Shown: positions 59,457 through 64,000 of the stretch, in pieces
Layout of the letters: every line of letters starts with the position of its first letter
Position numbering within the stretch: the stretch's first letter is position 1
NCBI GenBank assembly: GCA_000697475.1
Contig: JNEU01001162.1
Span: 1-64,000, forward strand
DNA length: 64,000 bases
Source: Lichtheimia corymbifera B2541
Lineage: Eukaryota > Mucoromycota > Mucoromycetes > Mucorales > Lichtheimiaceae
Reading direction: 5' to 3'
Translations under genes and position numbers: made by a program
The notes under the pieces: generated by a model
What the model was told of the DNA's origin: nothing
What the model saw: the letters and a program-made list of their open reading frames with translations, nothing else
Database searches by the model: none

Positions 59457-61123
59457 TCATTGCTCTTTCTTTGATTCCTCTGCATTGACGATAGGCTTAT
59501 CCGAGGTGGGCTTGATACCAAGTGCCGACAAACGCTCCGTGAGACTTGGGTGAGAACGATTCCAAGCAGAGTACCATGGATCAACATTGAAGCCTCCCAA
59601 ATTCTTGACGCTAAGCTTAATCAAAGCACTACGCAATGTAGCAGCATATCCAAGCTTGAGTGCATAAGCATCTGTAATCGAGATAATAAAAGATCGGTTA
59701 TTACAACTCCGAAGAAAAATGATCATGCATCGATCGAGACTAACCTGCTTCATACTCGTTCATGCGTTGATACATGTGCATTAAAAAGCCAATGATACTG
59801 TCGACAGGTGCATAGATATACTGGAAAAGCATAAATCCAATCAACGTAGGCATGGCTGAGAAACCGAAATCGTGGTAGAGTTGTGCATTGTTGATAAAGT
59901 ACGAGAAGAGCCAGAACATGGTGAGCATGTAGATTTGGGTAGTAACCAATAACTTCAGAGTATGGCTCATAGCCCAATGGCCAAGTTCATGAGCTATTAC
60001 AGCAGATACGAATGAGATGACTGGTATTGGATCGCTATTGACGCGTCATACGTACCAAGCACGGCGCAAATTTCATCATTGGTTGAATGGTCAATGAGCG
60101 TGTCGAAAAGAACAATGTGCTTGTTGCGTCCGAAACCGTAAAAGTAAGCATTGGAGTGACTGGATCGCTTGCTACCATCGATGACGTAGAGCTTCTTCAA
60201 AGGAAAGTTGATACGACCTGCAAGTTCCTCGATGCGTGTTCTTAATTCGCCTTCCTCAAGAGGAGTCAACTTGTTGAACAATGGTTGAATAACAGTGGGA
60301 TAAATGGTCATGAAGAAAAGCTGGAATGCAACCCTGCGAATGAAATCAATCAATCAATCACCACTCCCATCTACAAGTTATCGTTCCATGAACTTACACT
60401 GTGATCCAAACGTAAAAGTAAAAGTTGGCACCGGTATACTTGATGATCCATAAAAAGGCAGCAAGGAAAGGAAGCATGATGACTGCAAATAAAAGCTGTG
60501 TCTTTGCCAAATCAGCGAAGAACAAGCCAAGTGTTTGCTTGTTGAAACCATGGCGCTGCTCAATGACAAATGTCGAATACAAGGAAAAGGGCAATGAAGT
60601 TGCTGTTGAGATAAAGGAGTACACGGTCATGAATACCATGGATTGAAGGATCTACGCGTAATAGCAGTGTTAGACATATTCCTCAATCACCATCAAGCGT
60701 TTTCTTTTACCTCATATTCAGAACCATATCCAGCATATTGACTGAGTAATCGACCTGAAAAGTCCCAAAGCCAAGGCAAGACGTCGTAATGTAACTGCAA
60801 CAAGATCTCAAGCTGTTTGTAGGCGTTCTCCACAAAGGCAAATCGCGACTTTTCAAGGTTGTAACTTTGTGATTTGCTAAAGTCGGTCTCATTCACGATA
60901 TCGGCAAGGTCTTGAGGACGTTCACGCATCAAGTAGCGGCGATGCTGTCGATAGCTATTTGCCAGATGGGAAGATCAGTTGTTGGTCTTTTTTCACGTGT
61001 TTACAACCACTTGACTTACTTGAGATACTGCTCAAAGGCGTATACAGCACAACTGAATCCTAGTACATAATCCTTGTAACTGACACCATCCACAAAGGAT
61101 AGCGCTTGTTGAACTGAAGACAT
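59457..61123 (-). CDS. ste24: CAAX prenyl protease Ste24 (M48 zinc metalloprotease)
   Basis: ER/inner-nuclear-membrane protease that cleaves prenylated CAAX proteins such as a-factor-like pheromones and clears blocked translocons. It begins [28 protein letters not shown] in a small first exon. Then come [33 protein letters not shown] (family signature), [21 protein letters not shown] and [28 protein letters not shown]. The zinc site is [13 protein letters not shown] with a second ligand in [14 protein letters not shown]; the stretch [20 protein letters not shown] follows. Several membrane spans. The protein ends in a polar tail at 59457, and about six introns are present. In Mucoromycota prenylated peptide factors are not established, so housekeeping roles are likely. 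Confidence 0.95.
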
Positions 61124-61481
61124 GGAGAAAGAGAAGGATAAAAGAAAAAAAAGGAGGACTCCCCCTGCTGGTGAAATTCAGGTCGCACGCACAAATTTGC
61201 CGCGTGTGCCATGCTTGGTGCCGTACCACTTGCCACACACATCCAATCTATATCAGGCATCCATATCCTCTAAGCCTTTCAGCCACTTTGAGACTATCAC
61301 CTATGTAGTATGATAGTATTTATTTATCTAATATAATAAACGACGACATGGCAACAAACAATATGGAAGCATCTCTTTAAATCTAGCTTGAATAGGGTCG
61401 CATAAAGAGGATGATCCATCACAAGCGGAGCTTCCATGTCCCTCTTCTTTCGTCAACTTCTTCTGCTGATACCCAACGAAT

Positions 61482-62972
61482 ATGGCTGACAGCTCCTGGG
61501 TGTATGGAATACGACATCAGGTCCATTGCGGAGAGAGAGACAACAAACGTAATGCTGTCAATGGCTGACTCCAAGACACTTCCAAATAGGCTCGATGTCT
61601 TACAGCCGTCAATGCAAGCACAGAGAAAAGCAAGTTCCTTGTCGGTACCGTGGGTGTCAAGAACAATGTCGTGTGCCTGCTTGAATTTGACGAAGACAAA
61701 TCCGAGATTATACCCACGTCATTCAGTCATCCGGACGAGGTTTGGGATATCTGCACGTGTCCTACCGATGAAGCATTATTCTTTACCAGCCATAGCCCAG
61801 GTCAGTAACGACTTTTTACCCCATGCCCTGGCAGTTGGAGCTGATATGATATATGTATATATAAAGTGGGAGGTGATCCTGCCAACAAAAAGGCGTCGCT
61901 ATGGAAACAACAACATCAAAACGAGACACTCGAAGAGCAGCTCACGCTTGATCATGCAGGCATCTCTCGGTAAGCGAATGACTAAGGTCATTGTGTTCAT
62001 GGTATTTATTATAGGTTCTTTGTGTAGTGTATTCTGGGACAACAAAGACGTCTCCAAGATCATGGCCATCAACGCTTCCAATGTATTTATATCCTCCATA
62101 CGTGACAATGTTGCTGATGTAAGTCATCCTCAAGGAAAGGTCACTATGTCACTCAATTAATTAATCATGTAATAGACCACTCTTTCTATACATGCATCAC
62201 ACGACAACGCACTCCAAAATGCTGCATGGAATCCGCATGATCCTGAATCCATCATCACAACGGCCGGCACTTGCCTTGCAGGATGGGATTTGAGATCCAA
62301 CAAGCAAACATTCGCTCGAAATGATGCCCACAAAAGCACCATTCGTGCTGTTGATTGCAATGCGAACAAGCCGCATCATGTTGCTACTGGTGGTGATGAT
62401 GCACAAGTACATATATGGGATGTTCGGCAACTGGAGGAGCCATTGTTGACCGTGGATGGACATACACATTGGTAAGGATCACAAGATATGCATGCGACAA
62501 TGAGCAACGTTATTCATTGTTTTCTGAAATATGGCTCAAGGGTTTGGTCTGTCGCCTTCAACAAGTTCCATGATCAATTACTACTGTCGTCTGGGTCCGA
62601 TACCTTGGTGAATTTACATAATGTGGTGTCAGTTTCCTCAGCATCTTATCTTGGAAGCGGTCATAGCGAGGGCAGCGATGATAAGGAAGCGGGACAAGAA
62701 GACAACGATGATGACGATGATGATGGATGGGGAAGGTTAGTATGACAATGAATTCATTCATTCATGATGAAACAGGAGATGCTGATGTCTCTTTCTACAG
62801 GCATCACCCCACGGATGGATTAATATGCACATTCGATCAGCACGAAGATAGCGTCTATTCGGTTGCCTGGAGCCCTGCTGATACCTGGACATTTGCATCG
62901 TTATCTTATGCAGGCCGTGTAGTCATTAGCCAAGTCCCTGTTGAGGAGAAATTTAAAATCCTTGGTGTATAA
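61482..62972 (+). CDS. EIPR1/TSSC1-like WD40 protein
   Basis: Homologue of EARP- and GARP-interacting protein 1, a WD40 propeller that helps endosomal recycling and dense-core granule traffic. Seven exons (61482-61520, 61590-61800, 61867-61969, 62028-62118, 62176-62471, 62541-62735, 62801-62972) give 368 residues. The start is [20 protein letters not shown]; later repeats read [72 protein letters not shown] and [28 protein letters not shown], which align along the human protein. The exon 4 acceptor has to be the second AG (62027); the first would cause an immediate stop. It is convergent with the GT2 gene, 9 bp between stops. Confidence 0.88.
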
Positions 62973-62981
62973 TACAAAATC

Positions 62982-64000
62982 TTATTTGTGGACAAAGTAA
63001 TCTACCCTAGGATCAGTGTATGGGGATATGTAAAAGGGTCTGGAGGCAATATCATTTTGCTGCGGTTGCGAGTGATGGATAACCCGTTCTTGCTTATCTT
63101 GTCGATATCGCTCTTCATTCGTCGAGGATATAGCATACATTGTGCAGAATGAATAAAGCTTGAGGATAGCAATGAAATGTATGAAAATGATCCAAAACGG
63201 CAAATAAAGGACATCCGCTGGTTGACGCGTAAAATGTGGGAGCAATTCCATGGCGCATGATAGTAGAATCCACAGGATGTAGGCCACCAAAATTACCCAT
63301 GCAGGTACGGGATACGCAGTGATTAATCCAAGTTGTTGTATTTGCCTACCTAAGAAAGCAATCACGGTAGCGAATATAAAAAGCAAAACAAATGGATCAA
63401 GCATTCCACTAAGCATAACAAGTGCTGTGTATGGATGTCGACACCAAATGCGGCGTGTAACAAATAATGACAGGAGGTCTGAGCGTAATGCGGATCTTGA
63501 ATAATGCAGCATCAACCTGACGAAACAGCGATCATGGGTGCATGAGCGTGAAATCAAAGCGTCCTCCTCCTCGCATATTTGACTATGAGTGTTCCATCCA
63601 TGCGTTATCATCCATCGCCAAATATGATGTTTTGCATCAGCAAAGCCCTGCAATGGTTTCCCAAACCATAGATCATGCTTAAAAGTTTCTTGGAAACTGG
63701 GGTCTTTCAGAATGACCGTACGATAAGCTGGTATGCTGTCCCAAATGGTCGTTGTGCCACCATCGATATGCGTTGATGCTGCAGCTTCACAATTGGATAC
63801 GCTAGCGTGAAAACGTTCCATCATATTCCATACGCTTTGGAAATCACCCTTCTCATGTGCTGAAGCTGACGTGATATCAACTGCACCGATCTTCAAATCT
63901 TCAAAGCAAGTCAAGATCCAATTTAGAACACTTGGCTTCCATGTCATTTTTTGGTCGCCAAAGACAATAATGTCCGTTGTCACTGCCTTTATACCCTCAA
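62982..64000 (-). CDS. GT2 polysaccharide-synthase-like protein (Cps1/HAS-like), 5' cut by edge
   Basis: C-terminal 339 codons; the gene continues past the right edge. GT2-family membrane glycosyltransferase related to fungal Cps1 and hyaluronan-synthase-like enzymes. The segment VTTDIIVFGDQKMTW matches the place of the DxD nucleotide-sugar motif but has GDQK where the family has ADDD. The acceptor-base region reads FADAKHHIWRWMITHGW in place of the usual GDDNF/TRW, and the QxxRW position reads MLHYSRSALRS. Four or five C-terminal membrane helices follow (LSGMLDPFVLLFIFATVIAFLG and so on). The membrane part is intact, no frameshift. The protein is therefore probably not catalytically active as a GT2 enzyme, or uses a different mechanism. 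Confidence 0.8.
   Translation of the reverse strand, partial: EGIKAVTTDIIVFGDQKMTWKPSVLNWILTCFEDLKIGAVDITSASAHEKGDFQSVWNMMERFHASVSNCEAAASTHIDGGTTTIWDSIPAYRTVILKDPSFQETFKHDLWFGKPLQGFADAKHHIWRWMITHGWNTHSQICEEEDALISRSCTHDRCFVRLMLHYSRSALRSDLLSLFVTRRIWCRHPYTALVMLSGMLDPFVLLFIFATVIAFLGRQIQQLGLITAYPVPAWVILVAYILWILLSCAMELLPHFTRQPADVLYLPFWIIFIHFIAILKLYSFCTMYAISSTNEERYRQDKQERVIHHSQPQQNDIASRPFYISPYTDPRVDYFVHK

Overview
The window is nuclear DNA of a filamentous early-diverging fungus, most likely Mucoromycota (Mucorales-like). That placement is an inference from gene content and gene structure, not from a search. Genes carry many short GT-AG introns (about 50-100 nt), sit 100-1500 bp apart on both strands, and show no operons. 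The set is wholly eukaryotic: nuclear-encoded complex I 49 kDa subunit, mitochondrial SHMT, Pbs2-type MAPKK, PKA, Slm1/2, Mpe1 and Nse1. It also includes families kept in Mucoromycota but lost in common yeasts (Acinus, GPHR, UBE2W, EIPR1).

Layout. 1-1572: a repeat block, with a giant imperfect palindrome centred near 513 and then tandem monomers of about 160 bp. 1.7-7.1 kb: NSE1 (+), MPE1 (-), a TCP11/Sok1-type protein (+). 7.4-11.3 kb: class III alcohol dehydrogenase (+) and the HOG-pathway MAPKK Pbs2 (-). 13.0-18.2 kb: ABHD13/Bem46 hydrolase (-), a small CHCH protein (+), a universal stress protein (-), mitochondrial SHMT (-). 18.5-24.4 kb: Acinus-like SAP/RRM/RSB protein (-), a divergent 89-residue S/G/Y-rich protein (+), a DUF7137-like membrane protein (+), an Ecl1-like zinc protein (+). 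25.1-32.1 kb: RRM protein (+), PKA catalytic subunit (-), NDUFS2 (+). 32.4-38.7 kb: GPHR (-), UBE2W-like E2 (+), amino-acid permease (-). 40.0-48.6 kb: two single-exon genes (GH105, ZIP transporter), an acidic hypothetical, an MBOAT/wax-synthase-like acyltransferase (-), an Slm1/2-like protein (+). 49.1-50.2 kb: a second copy of the repeat array. 51.2-57 kb: two tandem paralogous MFS permeases (-). 59.5-64 kb: Ste24 protease (-), EIPR1-like WD40 protein (+), and a GT2 polysaccharide-synthase-like protein (-) that runs off the right edge.

The genes do not form one pathway. Some could be linked functionally (MAPKK, PKA and Slm1/2 in signalling; the permeases in nutrient uptake; Acinus, Mpe1 and the RRM protein in RNA processing), but this is ordinary fungal gene order.

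Most unusual signals: (1) a monomer/trimer higher-order repeat family at both ends of the window, with a shared right terminus and a palindromic version whose arm differences are all transitions; (2) an E2 gene whose family-consensus active-site region is restored only by a one-nucleotide exon or, alternatively, a 37-nt exon adding 12 residues, in a gene that also has a GC-AG intron and a 21-nt microexon; (3) a GT2-family protein in which every catalytic signature visible in the window looks degenerate.
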